A DNA stretch of 64,000 nt from Betaproteobacteria bacterium (GTDB lineage: Bacteria > Pseudomonadota > Gammaproteobacteria > Burkholderiales > Burkholderiaceae_C): the NCBI GenBank assembly GCA_016716535.1, contig JADJWD010000002.1, forward strand, positions 310,001 through 374,000, read 5' to 3'. A program made the translations under genes and the position numbers. Below, in pieces: positions 50,313 to 58,695 of this stretch (position 1 is its first letter; the number at the start of each line of letters is the position of its first letter). The notes under the pieces are model-generated. The model did not search any database and was not told the DNA's origin. It saw only the letters and a list, made by a program, of their open reading frames with translations.

Positions 50313-51629
50313 CTACTCCCCGCGCAACTCCACCGCCGGCTGCACGCGGCTGGCGCGCCAGCTTGGGTAGAGCGTCGCCAGGAAGGCGAGCGCCAGCGAC
50401 GCCAGCGCAATCGGCACGATGTCGGAGGCCAGCGGCAGGCTCGGCATGCGGCTGATGAAGTAGATGCTGGCCGGCAGCAGCTTCGTGCCGAGCAGCCCCT
50501 CGATGGCCGGCACGATGTGGCCGATGTTCAGTGCGACGACGAGGCCGATGGCAACGCCGAGCGCCGTGCCGACGAGGCCCGCCGCCGCCCCCTGCACGAA
50601 GAAGATGCCGACGATCGAGCGTGGGCTCGCGCCCAGCGTGCGCAGGATCGCGATGTCGGCGCGCTTGTCGGTGACCGTCATCACGAGCGTGCTGACGAGG
50701 TTGAACGCGGCCACGGCGACGATCAGCACGAGGATCAGGCCGAGCATGCGCTTTTGCAGATGCACGGCCTCGAACCAGGTGCGGTTGGTCTGCGTCCAGT
50801 CGCGCACGACCGCCTCGGGGCCGAGCGCGGCGGCGAGCCGCGCCGCCACCGCGGGCGCAGCCAGCGCGTCGGCCAGGCGCAGCTGGATCGCCACCGGCGC
50901 GGGCAGGTCGAGCAGTGCCGCCCCGTCGGCGGCGTGCACGTAGGCAAACGCGCTGTCGTACTCGTAGTGCCCGGCCTCGAACGTGCCGGCGAGGACGAAG
51001 CGGAAGGTCCGCGGTGCCGACGTGGCGGCGCCTTCGCCCGCTGCCGGCGGCGCGGCCGCGTCGCCACCGGGCGCGCGCCCCCGCGGCGGCAGCACCACGG
51101 CCACCGGATCGCCCGTCTTCAGGCCGAGCGTGCGCGCGAGTTCGGCGCCCATCACGATCGCCATCGCGCCCGGTGTCAGCGCCGCGATCGCCGGGTCGCG
51201 CTCGGCGACCAGGCGGCCGACGAGCGGCGTCACCGCCGCCTCCTGGGCCGGCACGATGCCGCGCACGAGCGCGCCGCGCAGCGTTTCGCCGGTGCCCACC
51301 AGCGCCTGGAACTGCAGGAACGGCGCGCTCGCCCGAACGTCGGCCTCGCGTGATGCCGCGTCGCGCAGCGCACCGCTGCGCGCCAGCGCGCCGCCGCCCA
51401 CGTCGTGCACCTCGACGTGCGCGATGACGTCGAGCATGCGGTCGCGCACTTCCTTCTGGAAGCCGTTCATCACCGACAGCACGACGATCAGCGCCGCCAC
51501 GCCGAGCGCGATGCCCAGCATCGAGAAGCCGGCGATGAAGTTGATGAAGCGGTTGTGGCGCGCGCCGCGGCCGGCGCGCAGATAGCGCCAGCCGATCTGC
51601 CACTCGTACGGGGCGTTGAAGCCTCCCAT
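50313..51629 (-). CDS. LolC/LolE-type lipoprotein-releasing permease (downstream copy)
   Basis: A 438-residue inner-membrane permease. Motifs include EWQIGWRYLRAG, FSMLGIALGVAALIVVLSVMNGFQKEVRDRML, a periplasmic domain to about 290, then TM helices with FNLVSTLVMTVTDKRADIAILRTLGA and ATLYPSWRASRVQPAVELR. With LolD it releases lipoproteins from the inner membrane to LolA. An Ala/Gly/Pro-rich insert (about 160-195) is longer than usual. It is third in permease-LolD-permease; whether it is LolC or LolE cannot be decided by eye. ATP-binding partner 9 bp upstream. Confidence 0.92.
   Translation of the reverse strand: MGGFNAPYEWQIGWRYLRAGRGARHNRFINFIAGFSMLGIALGVAALIVVLSVMNGFQKEVRDRMLDVIAHVEVHDVGGGALARSGALRDAASREADVRASAPFLQFQALVGTGETLRGALVRGIVPAQEAAVTPLVGRLVAERDPAIAALTPGAMAIVMGAELARTLGLKTGDPVAVVLPPRGRAPGGDAAAPPAAGEGAATSAPRTFRFVLAGTFEAGHYEYDSAFAYVHAADGAALLDLPAPVAIQLRLADALAAPAVAARLAAALGPEAVVRDWTQTNRTWFEAVHLQKRMLGLILVLIVAVAAFNLVSTLVMTVTDKRADIAILRTLGASPRSIVGIFFVQGAAAGLVGTALGVAIGLVVALNIGHIVPAIEGLLGTKLLPASIYFISRMPSLPLASDIVPIALASLALAFLATLYPSWRASRVQPAVELRGE
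50613..50727 (-). repeat. 115-bp near-identical segment shared with the other Lol permease gene
   Basis: Corresponds to 52636-52750 in the same orientation with only a few base differences, encoding FNLVSTLVMTVTDKRADIAI and flanks. Synonymous identity this high in two otherwise diverged paralogues suggests gene conversion. Confidence 0.8.
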
Positions 51630-51638
51630 CTCCGCCTC

Positions 51639-52343
51639 TCAGCGCGCCGCGGCCGGCGTGTCGGGCGTGAGGCTGAGCACGCGGTCGCAGCGCGCCGCCA
51701 GCGCCGGGTCGTGCGTGACGACGACAAACGCGGTGCCGTGCTCGCGCGCCAGCGCCAGCATCAGCTCGAACACCTGGTGCGCGGTGTGGCGGTCGAGGTT
51801 GCCGGTGGGCTCGTCGGCCAGCACGCAGGCGGGCTCGGTGACGAGCGCACGCGCCAGCGCCACACGCTGGCGTTCGCCACCCGAGAGCTGCGCCGGGTGG
51901 TGCGCGACGCGCGCCGCAAGGCCGACGCGGCCGAGCATCGCGCGCGCCTGCTCGCGCGCCGCGGCGCTGCCGATGCGGCGGATGCGCAGCGGCATCGCCA
52001 CGTTGTCCAGCGCGCTGAACTCGGGCAGCAGATGGTGGAACTGGTAGACGAACCCGAGGTGCAGGTTGCGCCAGCGGCCCTGCGCGGCCGCGTCCATCGT
52101 CGCGAAGTCGCGCCCCATCAGCTCGACGCGGCCGGCGCTCGGCGCGTCGAGCCCGCCCAGCAGGTGCAACAGCGTGCTCTTCCCCGAACCCGACGCGCCG
52201 ACGACGGCCAGCGTCTCGCCGCGCACCACCGCGAGGTCGATGCCTTCGAGCACCGGCACGTCGAGCGCCGTGGCGCCGCTGCCCTCGCGGTAGCGCTTGT
52301 GCAGCGCGAAGGCGGCGAGCACCGGGCCGGTGGTTTCACTCAT
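51639..52343 (-). CDS. lolD: Lipoprotein-releasing ABC transporter ATP-binding protein
   Basis: A 234-residue ABC ATPase. Walker A GASGSGKST, Q-loop YQFHHLLPEFSALDNV (the FHHLLPEF region is typical of LolD), signature LSGGERQR, Walker B CVLADEPTGNLD and H-switch VTHD are all intact. It powers release of outer-membrane lipoproteins from the inner membrane. It overlaps the upstream permease gene by 8 bp and is followed 9 bp later by the second permease, so the three form one operon. Confidence 0.96.
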   Translation of the reverse strand: MSETTGPVLAAFALHKRYREGSGATALDVPVLEGIDLAVVRGETLAVVGASGSGKSTLLHLLGGLDAPSAGRVELMGRDFATMDAAAQGRWRNLHLGFVYQFHHLLPEFSALDNVAMPLRIRRIGSAAAREQARAMLGRVGLAARVAHHPAQLSGGERQRVALARALVTEPACVLADEPTGNLDRHTAHQVFELMLALAREHGTAFVVVTHDPALAARCDRVLSLTPDTPAAAR

Positions 52344-53634
52344 GGCGCAGCGCCTCGGCGGGGTTGGTGCGGCTGGCGCGCCAGCTCGGGTACAGCGTCG
52401 CGCCGAAGGCGAGCACGAGCGCGATGGCCACGACCGGCACGATGTCGGCGGCCAGCGGCTGGCTCGGCATGCGGCTGATCAGGTAGACGTTGCCCGGCAG
52501 GAAGGCGATGCCGAGCGCGCGCTCGATCGCCGGCACGATCGTTTCGATGTTGAACGCGACGACGAGGCCGAGCACGAGCCCCGCGAGCGTGCCGATGATG
52601 CCGGCCGCCGCCCCCTGCACGACGAAGATGCCCATGATCGAGCGCGGGCTCGCGCCGAGCGTGCGCAGGATGGCGATGTCGGCGCGCTTGTCGGTGACCG
52701 TCATCACGAGCGTGCTGACGAGGTTGAACGCGGCGACCGCGACGATCAGCGCGAGGATGATGAACATCAGGCGCTTTTCAACCTGCACGGCGTCGAACCA
52801 GTTGCGGTTGCTGCGTGTCCAGTCGCGCACTTCGAGCGGCGGCACGTGGCCGGCGAGGCTCGTCTGCAATTCCGCGCCGGCGCGGCGCGCGAGCTGCGGG
52901 TCCGCCAGCCGCAGCTGCACGGCGCTGACGCCGCCGGTGCGGAACAGGCGCGCCGCGTCTTCGATGTGCACGAGCGCGAAGCTCGCGTCGTAGTCGTGGT
53001 GGCCGGCGACGAAGGTGCCGGCGACGGTGAACTGGCGCATGCGCGGTACGACGCCCGCCGGCGTCACCTGGCCGCTCGGCGCCATCACCGTGACCTTGTC
53101 GCCGACGCGCGCGCCCACCGCCCAGGCCAGTTCGCCGCCGAGGATGATCTGCCAGGCGCCGGGTTCGAGCGCGGCGAAGAGCGCGCGTTCGCGCGCCGCG
53201 AGCGGCGTGACCTGCGCCTCGGCAGCGGGGTCGATGCCGCGCACCTGCGCGCCGCGCAGCACGTCGCCGCGGCCGAGCAGCGCCTGCGTGGCGACGAAAG
53301 GCGCGCTGCCGCGCACCTGCGGGTGGCGCGCCGCGGCCGCGGCGGTGGCGCGCCAGTCGGGCAGCGCCTCGCCGGGCGGTGCGTGCAGCTCGACGTGCGC
53401 AACCACCGCGAGCATGCGGTCGCGCACCTCCTTCTGGAAGCCGTTCATCACCGACAACACGATGATCAGCGCGGCGACGCCGAGCGCGATGCCGAGCACC
53501 GAGACGGCGCTGATGAACGACAGGAAGCCGCCGGCCGGCCGGCCGGCCGCGGCGCCACCGCGCCCGGCGCGCGTGTAGCGCCAGCCGACCTGCCATTCGA
53601 AGGGCCAGCCGCCCAGCGGCGCGGGGCGGCTCAT
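52336..53634 (-). CDS. LolC/LolE-type lipoprotein-releasing permease (upstream copy)
   Basis: A 432-residue paralogue of the permease at 50.3 kb: FEWQVGWRYTRAG, FISAVSVLGIALGVAALIIVLSVMNGFQKEVRDRML, a periplasmic domain, then FNLVSTLVMTVTDKRADIAILRTLGA and LYPSWRASRTNPAEALRHE. The start MSRPAPLGG at 53634 is followed by a Gly/Ala insert (RAGRGGAAAGRPAGG) before TM1, absent from the downstream copy. First gene of the lol operon. The promoter should lie in the 53635-53803 region, which also holds the 11-bp repeats. Confidence 0.92.
   Translation of the reverse strand: MSRPAPLGGWPFEWQVGWRYTRAGRGGAAAGRPAGGFLSFISAVSVLGIALGVAALIIVLSVMNGFQKEVRDRMLAVVAHVELHAPPGEALPDWRATAAAAARHPQVRGSAPFVATQALLGRGDVLRGAQVRGIDPAAEAQVTPLAARERALFAALEPGAWQIILGGELAWAVGARVGDKVTVMAPSGQVTPAGVVPRMRQFTVAGTFVAGHHDYDASFALVHIEDAARLFRTGGVSAVQLRLADPQLARRAGAELQTSLAGHVPPLEVRDWTRSNRNWFDAVQVEKRLMFIILALIVAVAAFNLVSTLVMTVTDKRADIAILRTLGASPRSIMGIFVVQGAAAGIIGTLAGLVLGLVVAFNIETIVPAIERALGIAFLPGNVYLISRMPSQPLAADIVPVVAIALVLAFGATLYPSWRASRTNPAEALRHE
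52636..52750 (-). repeat. 115-bp segment shared with the downstream Lol permease gene
   Basis: Partner of 50613-50727. The match ends abruptly on both sides, while the neighbouring codons have diverged. Confidence 0.8.
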
Positions 53635-53715
53635 CGAGCGGCAGCGGGGTGAAGTGGCATCGGGGGGCGATGCTAAACGGGGTGCGGTGCCGGGCTCGTG
53701 GCGCGGCCTCGGCAG

Positions 53716-53781
53716 GGCCGCTACGGGGTCGCTACAGGGCCGCTGTAGGGCCGCTATAGGGCCGCTATAGGGCCGCCGTGT
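53716..53781 (+). repeat. Six 11-bp tandem repeats upstream of the COG4255-like gene
   Basis: Units GGCCGCTATAG or close variants (GGCCGCTACGG, GGTCGCTACAG, GGCCGCTGTAG, two of GGCCGCTATAG, GGCCGCCGTGT) run head to tail with period 11, about one DNA turn. They end 11 bases before the GATAAT hexamer. The spacing puts every unit on one face of the helix, as for a cooperative protein-binding array. Confidence 0.85.
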
Positions 53782-53791
53782 TCGCGGCTCG

Positions 53792-53797
53792 GATAAT
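53792..53797 (+). promoter_or_regulatory. Candidate -10 hexamer for leaderless COG4255-like gene
   Basis: GATAAT, six bases, then ATG 53804, with no Shine-Dalgarno. It directly follows the 11-bp repeat array. Confidence 0.5.
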
Positions 53798-53803
53798 CGC
53801 GCG

Positions 53804-54793
53804 ATGCACTGCATCGTCCCCTTCGCCGCCCCGGCCAGCGAGGCCGGCCGCGCGGCCCTGGCGGCGATGCCGTGGGCGCGTCTGGAGGCGTTGCTGGCGC
53901 GCCTCACGCAAGTCGAGCGCGACGACGGCGAGCCCACCACCTTCACGCCGCCGCACGAACGTGTGCTGGCGCGTGTGCATGGCTGGCAGGGCGGTGACGG
54001 CCGCTTTCCGTTCGCGGCGCAGGCGGCGCGTGCCGATGGCGTCGATGCCGGCGACCGAAACGATTCCGCCTGGGGCTTCCTGAGCCCCGTGCACTGGCAC
54101 GTCGGCAGCGACCACGTGAACCTCGTCGACCCCGACACGCTGGCGCTCGACGAGGCGACCTCGCGCGCATTGTTCGCCGCCGTGCAGCCGCTCGTCGAAA
54201 GCGCGTTCGAAGGCCGCGGCGCGCGCCTCGTCTATGGCCGGCCGACGCGCTGGTACGTTGCGCACGAGAGCCTGGCCGCGCTGCGCACCGCGTCGCTCGA
54301 CCGCGTCGCCGGCCGCAACGTCGACCCGTGGTTGGGCGTTGGCAGCGGAAGCGGTGTCGATGGCGACGACGATGCGGCGCAGTTGCGCCCCTGGCGACGG
54401 CTGCAAGCCGAGGTGCAGATGCTGCTGCACACACACCCGCTGAACGCCGAGCGCGAGGCCACCGGCGCGCTGCCGGTCAACTCGTTCTGGCTCAGCGGCT
54501 GCGGTCGCGCGCAGGCCGACGCGGCGCCGCGGCCGGTGCGCATCGATACGACATTGCGCGCCGCTGCGCTGGCCGAGGACTGGCCGGCGTGGGCCGCGGC
54601 GTGGCGCCGGCTCGAAGAAGGCGTGCTGCGTGACTTCGAAGAGGCGCTCGGCCGCGGCAACGACGTCGCGCTGACGCTCGCCGGCGAGCGCGCCGCGGTG
54701 ACCTTCGCGCCGCGGTCGCGCGGCGTGCTGGCGCGGCTGCAAAGCGTGTTCGGCGCGCGCACCTCGGTGCCGGCGCTGCTGGCGTCGCTGTGA
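53804..54793 (+). CDS. COG4255/RpfE-like protein of unknown function
   Basis: A 329-residue cytoplasmic protein. Recognisable blocks are PWARLEALLARL, PHERVLARVHGW, GFLSPVHWHVGSDHVNLVDP, LVYGRPTRWYV, LRRLQAEVQMLLHTHPLN-like sequence (RRLQAEVQMLLHTHP), and LPVNSFWLSGCG. These belong to the uncharacterised group of regulatory-like/phosphoglycerate-mutase-annotated proteins often encoded beside recJ in Beta- and Gammaproteobacteria (RpfE in Xanthomonas). The HTHP and SFWLSGCG segments look like a ligand or metal site. No mutase active site is visible, so a mutase name would be unsafe. recJ follows after 74 bp. Confidence 0.72.
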   Translation: MHCIVPFAAPASEAGRAALAAMPWARLEALLARLTQVERDDGEPTTFTPPHERVLARVHGWQGGDGRFPFAAQAARADGVDAGDRNDSAWGFLSPVHWHVGSDHVNLVDPDTLALDEATSRALFAAVQPLVESAFEGRGARLVYGRPTRWYVAHESLAALRTASLDRVAGRNVDPWLGVGSGSGVDGDDDAAQLRPWRRLQAEVQMLLHTHPLNAEREATGALPVNSFWLSGCGRAQADAAPRPVRIDTTLRAAALAEDWPAWAAAWRRLEEGVLRDFEEALGRGNDVALTLAGERAAVTFAPRSRGVLARLQSVFGARTSVPALLASL

Positions 54794-54867
54794 GCAGCGC
54801 GCCGTTGCGGCCCGCGCAGGGCGAATGAAGCGGCCAGAGAGCCGGCGAAGGAATAGGAGGAAGGCCG

Positions 54868-56628
54868 ATGATCCTGCAGATGCGAGACGTGCCGACGCGC
54901 ATCGCCTTCGCGCTGGAACGCGCCGGCGTGCACCCGCTGCTGGCGCGGCTGCTCGCCGCGCGCGGCGTGCGCGAGGCCGACGAACTGGACGACAGCCCGG
55001 CGCGCCTGCTGCGCCCCGACGCGATGAAGGGCGCGGTCGAGGCCGGCCGGCTGCTCGCCGATGCGATCGAGCGCAAGCAGCGCATCTGCGTCGTCGCCGA
55101 CTACGACTGCGACGGCGCCACCGCCTGCGCCGTGGCGCTGCGCGGCCTCGTGCTGCTGGGGGCCGAACGCGAGCGCCTCGGCTACGTCGTGCCCGACCGC
55201 GCGCGCCACGGCTACGGGCTGACGCCGGCGATCGTCGACCTGGCCTTGGCGTCATCCGCGGCGTCTTCATCGCTACCGGCCGCGCCGCCCGACCTCCTCG
55301 TCACGGTCGACAACGGCATCGCCAGCCATGCCGGCGTCGCGTACGCGCGCAGCCGCGGCCTCGCGGTGCTCGTCACCGACCACCACCTGCCGGCCGCCGA
55401 TCTGCCGCTGCCCGATGCCGACGTCATCGCCAACCCGAACCAGCCCGGCTGCACGTTCCCGAGCAAGGCGATGGCGGGTGTCGGCGTCATGTTCTACGTG
55501 CTCTTGGCCGCGCGCGCCGAGCTGCGTGCGCGCGGCCGCTTCGATGCCTCGAACGCGCCGCGCCTGGAGGCGCTGCTCGACCTGGTGGCGCTCGGCACGG
55601 TGGCCGATGTCGTGAAGCTCGACGCGAACAACCGCCGTCTCGTTGCGCTGGGCTTGAAGCGCGTGCGCGCGGGGCGCATGCAGCCGGGCGTCGCGGCGCT
55701 GTTCGCCGCGGCCGGCCGGCTGCCGGCGCGCGCGTCGACCTTCGACTTCGGCTTTGCGCTCGGGCCGCGGCTGAACGCGGCCGGGCGGCTGGCGGACATG
55801 ACGCTCGGCATCGAGTGCCTGCTGACCGACGATGCTGGCCGCGCCGCCGATCTGGCACGCCAGCTCGACACGATCAACCGCGAGCGGCGCGAAGTCGAAG
55901 GCGGCATGCGCGAGCTGGCCGAAGGCGCTGTCGAACAGTTGCTCGCGCGTCTGGTCGAGCCGCCGCCCGCGCTGGCGCTCTTCGACGAGAGCTTCCACGA
56001 GGGTGTCGTCGGCATCGTTGCCGGGCGCGTGAAGGACCGGCTGCACCGGCCGACGTTCGTCTTCGCGCGCGGCGCAGCCGCCGGCGGCGGGGCGCTGAAG
56101 GGCAGCGGCCGCTCGATCGCGGGCTTTCATCTGCGCGACGCGCTCGACCTCGTCGCCAAGCGCGAGCCGGGGCTGCTGGTACGCTTCGGCGGGCACGCGA
56201 TGGCGGCCGGCTGCACGCTCGCCGAAGGCGACGCCGCGGCGACGATCGCGCGCTTCGACGCCGCGTTGCGCCAGGTGGCCGCCGAGTGGCTCGACCGCGC
56301 GACGCTGACGCGCACGCTGCACACCGACGGGCCGCTGCCGCTGGAGTACTTCAACCCGGACACCGCGGCGCTGCTGGCCGCGCAGGTGTGGGGGCAAGGG
56401 TTCGAGGCGCCTCTCTTCTGTGACGAGGTCGAGGTGCTGCAGCAGCGCCTCGTCGGCGAGAAGCACCTGAAGCTGCGCCTGCGCCACGCCGGCACCGAGC
56501 GCGAAGGCATCTGGTTCGGCCGCAGCGAGCCGCTGCCCGAGCGCGTGCGGCTGGCGTGGCGGCTGGAGACCGACGAGTGGAATGGCCAGCGGCGGGTGCA
56601 GATGGTGGTGGCGGAGGCGGCGAGTTAG
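54868..56628 (+). CDS. recJ: Single-stranded-DNA-specific exonuclease RecJ
   Basis: A 586-residue DHH-family nuclease. Motifs ICVVADYDCDGATA, TVDNGIASH, VTDHHLPAADLPLPDADV, NPNQPGCTFPSKAMAGVGV and ALGTVADVVKLDANNRRLV form the Mn2+ site; the DHHA1 part has GVVGIVAGRVKDR, KGSGRSI and RFGGHAMAAGCTL; the C-terminal OB-like domain ends with VRLAWRLETDEWNGQRRVQMVV. It digests single strands 5' to 3' in recombination and mismatch repair. A small Ala/Ser insert near residue 130 is unusual. A strong AGGAGG lies eight bases upstream. The stop abuts the convergent nitroreductase gene. Confidence 0.96.
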   Translation: MILQMRDVPTRIAFALERAGVHPLLARLLAARGVREADELDDSPARLLRPDAMKGAVEAGRLLADAIERKQRICVVADYDCDGATACAVALRGLVLLGAERERLGYVVPDRARHGYGLTPAIVDLALASSAASSSLPAAPPDLLVTVDNGIASHAGVAYARSRGLAVLVTDHHLPAADLPLPDADVIANPNQPGCTFPSKAMAGVGVMFYVLLAARAELRARGRFDASNAPRLEALLDLVALGTVADVVKLDANNRRLVALGLKRVRAGRMQPGVAALFAAAGRLPARASTFDFGFALGPRLNAAGRLADMTLGIECLLTDDAGRAADLARQLDTINRERREVEGGMRELAEGAVEQLLARLVEPPPALALFDESFHEGVVGIVAGRVKDRLHRPTFVFARGAAAGGGALKGSGRSIAGFHLRDALDLVAKREPGLLVRFGGHAMAAGCTLAEGDAAATIARFDAALRQVAAEWLDRATLTRTLHTDGPLPLEYFNPDTAALLAAQVWGQGFEAPLFCDEVEVLQQRLVGEKHLKLRLRHAGTEREGIWFGRSEPLPERVRLAWRLETDEWNGQRRVQMVVAEAAS

Positions 56629-58644
56629 TCAGCCCCGCACCCCCAGCGCCGCGAAGTGCACCGGCCACTCGCGTTCTGCATCGAGCCCCACCAGCGCCGC
56701 GGCCTCATCGTCGTAGAACGCGCCCACCGCGCAGGTGGCCAGCCCCAGCGCGCCGGCGGCCAGGTAGATGCGTTCGCCGACGAGGCCGGCTTCGAGGAAG
56801 CCGTGCCGGTAGCCGCGCGCCGCGCCGGCGGCATCGGCAAGCAGCGCCGCGCGGTCGAGTGAGAGCACGAAGACGACGGCGGCATCGCCGATCACGTCCT
56901 GGTCCAGCGCCGCGGCGCGGGCGCGCTGGCGCAGTGCGGCGGGGGCGCTGGAGGGCGTGCGACGGTGCAGCGTCAGTGCGGCGGCGTGCGCGTCGTCTGA
57001 CGCGACGCGCCAGGCGGCCGCCGGCATCGCTTCGACGGCCGTGGTGAGCACATCGATGCGCACGGCGGGGGAGAGCAGCGGCGCCGGCGCCGTCATCGCG
57101 CGCAACACGGCGGCCAGCGCCTCGCGCGTCACCGGTTGCGCCGAGAAGCGACGGTGCGAGCGGCGGCGGGCGATCAGCGGCAGCGGGTCGCTGGCCAGAG
57201 AACGCGCCGGAGGCAGCGTGTGCACGGCGAGGGGCACAGCGGTGGCGAGCGGGACGGCGGGCGCAGGCGACGGCATCGGCGGCCCCAACCGCGCGCGCAA
57301 CGACGTCGAAGCGTGCATTGCTTCGGTGAGGCCTAGCCGCGTGTCGCCGTCGCCTTCGGGCAGCGCGTCGGTCCAGCGTATCGGCGCAGACACTGGAGCT
57401 TCGGCAGCGGTGCCCGCGCCAGCGCTGCCCACCGTGATCGCCGCGACGGCCAGCACGCCTTCGTGCCGCGCCTCCAGGCCGAGGGCGCGGCCGATGGCGA
57501 TGTCGTCGAAGGCCGCGAGCAACTGCACTTCGCCGCCGCCGGCAGCAGCCGTCGCGACGCGCAGGTTCTCGAGCAGGTGGCCGAGGTCGGCGAGCACGTA
57601 GCGGTAGGTACGGTCGCCGTACTTGTGGCCGCTGCGCGCGAACACGGCGCTGGCGACGACGAGCGCGGCGCAGCGCGGCGACAACGCCAGCGGCCCGATG
57701 GCCGCGCGCAGGCTCGCTGAATCGAGGCCCGGCGCGGCTGCCGCCAGCGAGGCGGGCAGCCGGTGCAGCGCATGCGCCTCGGCGGCGTAGTGCCATGCGC
57801 CGGCGGCGACGCCGGGCACCTCCAGCGCCAGCACGTACAGCTCGGTGGCGAACAACGCACCCGACGACGGCGAGGTGCGCAACGCGAGGCCGCCACGCCG
57901 CTCGCTGATGCCGGCGGCGTGCCACAGCGCGACGCCCAGCCGCGGCAAGTCGAGCGCGGCGGTTGCGCCGCCGGTTGCAGGCGCTGCCGTGGCGGCCGCC
58001 GACGGCGCAGCCAACGCGACGCGCGTGGTGCCCTCGTACCGCTTGAACGACGGCGGTGCGTTGCCCCACTCGCCGCTGGCCGCATGCCGCAGCACGCGCG
58101 TGCGCGAGTGGCTCGAGAAGGCGTGGAAACGTTCGACGACGGCCCAGGCGCGCTGCGCGGCGATGTCGTTGCCGGTGCCCTCGCGTGGTGCCGCGCTGAT
58201 CTGCAGCTCGGTGCGCCCATGCCGCAGCCCGACGAAGTAGCCGAGGCCCGCGGCCGACGCCAGCGCCGCGAGGCCCGCCGCGCCGATCAACGGCCTGCGT
58301 GTGCCGGCTGGGGGCTTCGTCGCCGAGGCAGCCGTCGGCGATGCCGCCGGCCTCGCGCCGCGCCGCAACTGCTGCCACACGACGCGCAGGTTGAAGCCGA
58401 GGTGCACGAGCAGCACGAGCACCGTCGAGTAGCCGAACAGGTAGTGCCAGTCGAACACCGGCAGCTGCTGGTTGGCGACCCAGAAGATGCCGAGCCCCGC
58501 GGTGCCGGCGACGTAGCCGAGCAGCAGCAGGCTGAACAGCACGTTCAGCGCCTGCCGCGTGGGTGGCCGGCCGCGCCAGGCGCGAATCGCCCACCACGCC
58601 AGCGCGGCAGCCAGCGGCAGCAGCACCCACAGCAGCTTGGGCAT
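56629..58644 (-). CDS. Membrane protein with two SagB-like nitroreductase domains
   Basis: A 671-residue fusion. Residues about 5-92 hold three hydrophobic helices with paired His in WHYLFGYSTVLVLLVHLGFNL, like a small b-type cytochrome or DUF4405 module; a fourth helix is at 118-140. Residues about 165-410 resemble SagB-type nitroreductase (FHAFSSHSRTRV, LRTSPSSGALFATELYVLAL). Residues about 488-671 are a second nitroreductase (LIARRRSHRRFSAQPVTREAL, GFLEAGLVGERIYLAAGALGLATCAVGAFYDDE). The domains are FMN-binding in known families. The combination suggests a membrane electron carrier feeding a flavin reductase. No azoline-peptide (TOMM) genes are nearby. The stop abuts recJ. Confidence 0.75.
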   Translation of the reverse strand: MPKLLWVLLPLAAALAWWAIRAWRGRPPTRQALNVLFSLLLLGYVAGTAGLGIFWVANQQLPVFDWHYLFGYSTVLVLLVHLGFNLRVVWQQLRRGARPAASPTAASATKPPAGTRRPLIGAAGLAALASAAGLGYFVGLRHGRTELQISAAPREGTGNDIAAQRAWAVVERFHAFSSHSRTRVLRHAASGEWGNAPPSFKRYEGTTRVALAAPSAAATAAPATGGATAALDLPRLGVALWHAAGISERRGGLALRTSPSSGALFATELYVLALEVPGVAAGAWHYAAEAHALHRLPASLAAAAPGLDSASLRAAIGPLALSPRCAALVVASAVFARSGHKYGDRTYRYVLADLGHLLENLRVATAAAGGGEVQLLAAFDDIAIGRALGLEARHEGVLAVAAITVGSAGAGTAAEAPVSAPIRWTDALPEGDGDTRLGLTEAMHASTSLRARLGPPMPSPAPAVPLATAVPLAVHTLPPARSLASDPLPLIARRRSHRRFSAQPVTREALAAVLRAMTAPAPLLSPAVRIDVLTTAVEAMPAAAWRVASDDAHAAALTLHRRTPSSAPAALRQRARAAALDQDVIGDAAVVFVLSLDRAALLADAAGAARGYRHGFLEAGLVGERIYLAAGALGLATCAVGAFYDDEAAALVGLDAEREWPVHFAALGVRG

Positions 58645-58664
58645 GCGGCGAGCTTACGCCGCGA

Positions 58665-58688
58665 GTGCGACAAGCTCAGGCCGAACGG
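58665..58688 (+). repeat. Diverged copy of the dispersed repeat
   Basis: GCGACAAGCTCAGGCCGAACGG-like sequence, related to the copies at 28.6 and 36.07 kb, between the YcgR-like stop and the start of the nitroreductase gene. Same orientation relative to the flanking genes as the others. Confidence 0.7.
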
Positions 58689-58695
58689 GTTCGCG

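Noticed and set aside
53804..54793. Phosphoglycerate mutase
   Set aside because: Neither the histidine RHG motif of the cofactor-dependent type nor the metal site of the independent type is visible.
56629..58644. Azoline-peptide (TOMM) biosynthesis locus
   Set aside because: The SagB-like domains are present but no cyclodehydratase, precursor peptide or transporter lies nearby.
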